64,000 nucleotides of DNA from Bradyrhizobium erythrophlei (GTDB lineage Bacteria; Pseudomonadota; Alphaproteobacteria; Rhizobiales; Xanthobacteraceae), in assembly GCF_900129505.1 (NCBI RefSeq), contig NZ_LT670818.1, positions 5,551,001-5,615,000 of the forward strand, in the 5' to 3' direction. Below the pieces are notes generated by a model that searched no databases, was not told the DNA's origin, and saw nothing but the letters and a program-made list of their open reading frames with translations. The position numbers and the translations under genes were made by a program. Below, in pieces: positions 63,003 to 64,000 of this stretch (the stretch's first letter is position 1; the number at the start of each line of letters is the position of its first letter).

Positions 63003-63644
63003 CTATGCGCTCATACTGGATCGCGACGAAACCACATCCTTCCAGCGCGTTAGCGCCCGGTGCCCCTCCGGAATCGAGACGTCGAGCGCCTTCGCGAAAT
63101 CGATGGTCACCAGTGCAGTGATGTCTGCCGCCGAAAACCGCTCGCCGGCGACGAAGGGCACCTGTTCGAGCCGTGCGTTCAGATCGGCGAGAAAGTTCTG
63201 CACGCGCAGCACGCTGCGGTCGACCAACCCCGGGATTTGCTCATAGCCATGCGGTCCGGCGATGGCGCGGCCCTTGAGCCTCTCCATCTTGTTGCGCACG
63301 CCTTCCATCACCGCCGCAAAGCCTTCGAGCTCGGCGAACCGCTCCCACATCACGACCAGGCCCTTGTCCTTCGACGTGGCGCCCAATAGGGGCGTGTCGG
63401 GAAAGGCTTCATCGAGATACCGCATGATGGCCGGTACCTCTACGATGGTGGTGCCATCTTCGAGCACCAGGGCCGGCACCACGAGGCGGGGATTGATGGC
63501 CCTGTAGGCTTCCGAGTGTTGCTCGCCCGCGCCGAGATCGACAGAAATCAGCGTCGGCTTGAGTCCCTTCTCGGCCAGGAAAATTCGGACACGCCGCGAA
63601 TTGGGCGAGTTGATGGCGTGGTAAAGCTTCAACATGTCTGACAT
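63003..63644 (-). CDS. Glutathione S-transferase family protein
   Basis: A 213-aa GST. The thioredoxin-like domain starts LKLYHAINSPNSRRVRIFLA with the catalytic-type Ser/Asn region, and VVPALVLEDGTTIVEVPAIM has the cis-Pro and Glu for glutathione binding. The all-helical C-terminal domain includes PFVAGERFSAADITALVTID, the N-capping box. It could conjugate glutathione to electrophilic intermediates or act on an epoxide. Ribosome site AAGGAG before the ATG. Confidence 0.92.
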   Translation of the reverse strand: MSDMLKLYHAINSPNSRRVRIFLAEKGLKPTLISVDLGAGEQHSEAYRAINPRLVVPALVLEDGTTIVEVPAIMRYLDEAFPDTPLLGATSKDKGLVVMWERFAELEGFAAVMEGVRNKMERLKGRAIAGPHGYEQIPGLVDRSVLRVQNFLADLNARLEQVPFVAGERFSAADITALVTIDFAKALDVSIPEGHRALTRWKDVVSSRSSMSA

Positions 63645-63711
63645 CTCGTGACTCCTTGTGTTCGATCAGGATGGCCACCGTGAGCAATCGTGATCATCTC
63701 TCGTTCTCGCG

Positions 63712-64000
63712 TTAGACCTGCGCTCTGCCGCCATCGGCGAACAGTTCGATCCCTGTGACGAAGCTGGAGTCGTCCGAGCCCAGAAACAGCGCGACCTTGG
63801 CGATCTCTTCGGGCTCCGCCATGCGGCCCATCGGGACGGTCGTGACGATGCGCGCGATGGCCTCAGGCGGCTGCAGCGCCACCTGCGGGGTGACGACAGG
63901 TCCGGGGCTGAGAACGTTGGCGCGGATGCGCCGGTCCTTCAGCTCCGCGGTCCAGGTGCGCACGAATGAGCGAATGGCCGCCTTGCTCGCGGCGTAGACG
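63712..64000 (-). CDS. SDR family oxidoreductase 3 (cut by window end)
   Basis: Only the C-terminal 95 residues are in the window: VYAASKAAIRSFVRTWTAEL contains the catalytic YxxxK, then RIRANVLSPGPVVTP and the closing SFVTGIELFADGGRAQV. The N-terminal nucleotide-binding part lies beyond position 64000. It heads the reverse group with GST, DUF1330, MDR dehydrogenase and transporter; 67 bp separate it from the GST gene. Confidence 0.92.
   Translation of the reverse strand, partial: VYAASKAAIRSFVRTWTAELKDRRIRANVLSPGPVVTPQVALQPPEAIARIVTTVPMGRMAEPEEIAKVALFLGSDDSSFVTGIELFADGGRAQV

Noticed and set aside
1..64000. CRISPR arrays, rRNA operons and origins.
   Set aside because: No regularly spaced direct repeats, rRNA-like sequence or DnaA-box cluster was seen while reading the window.

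Overview
The window is GC-rich alphaproteobacterial chromosome, most like Bradyrhizobium or a close relative in the Nitrobacteraceae. I base this on protein styles, on several small proteins (18.5-19.5 kb, 41.8-43.8 kb) that I recognise from that group, and on dispersed repeats typical of it. No rRNA, complete tRNA or CRISPR array was seen. All family names come from reading the translations; no database search was run.

Layout: (1) 0.6-4.8 kb, an RND efflux adaptor/pump pair. (2) 5.2-16.9 kb, a block that looks devoted to pH and ion balance: an arginine:ornithine antiporter and arginine deiminase without the other arginine deiminase pathway genes, a small outer-membrane barrel, a seven-gene Mrp/Mbh-type cation:proton antiporter operon, then SHOCT and DUF1269 membrane proteins. 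(3) 17-19.5 kb, gene remnants and small, translationally coupled genes. (4) 20-29.9 kb, an apparent genomic island bounded by two copies of a sequence containing the 5' end of dusA. It carries Ada, two more O6-methylguanine-DNA methyltransferase proteins, a 2OG-Fe(II) oxygenase, a SnoaL-like protein, a cytidylyltransferase, a CDP-alcohol phosphotransferase and several unknown genes. (5) 30-45 kb, decayed accessory DNA: a PrtN-like regulator, IS110 and IS1182 remnants, a DUF2235 hydrolase, a C13 peptidase, a mobile-element-type topoisomerase III, a head-to-head junction of two truncated genes, and one metabolic gene (a cystathionine gamma-synthase-like enzyme). (6) 44.7-49.7 kb, a ModA-like binding protein, a catalase-like peroxidase, DUF2237 and DUF1127 proteins and a winged-helix/TPR regulator. 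(7) 50-64 kb, an oxidative catabolism or detoxification cluster with two LysR regulators, each divergent from one of two paralogous SDR genes, plus a Baeyer-Villiger-type monooxygenase, hydrolase, WrbA-like flavoprotein, PRISE reductase, two MFS pumps, MDR dehydrogenase, DUF1330 protein, GST and a further SDR cut by the window end.

The most interesting signal is in region 4. A 24-bp motif (GATTTGAAAGCAAG, three variable bases, then CGGAGTG) occurs about nine times. Seven copies lie 47-65 bp upstream of a start codon, one lies 79 bp and one 118 bp upstream, on both strands. Its first half has the AAT-N6-GCAA layout of the E. coli Ada operator. The island therefore looks like a compact, Ada-controlled alkylation-response regulon that includes genes not previously tied to that response.
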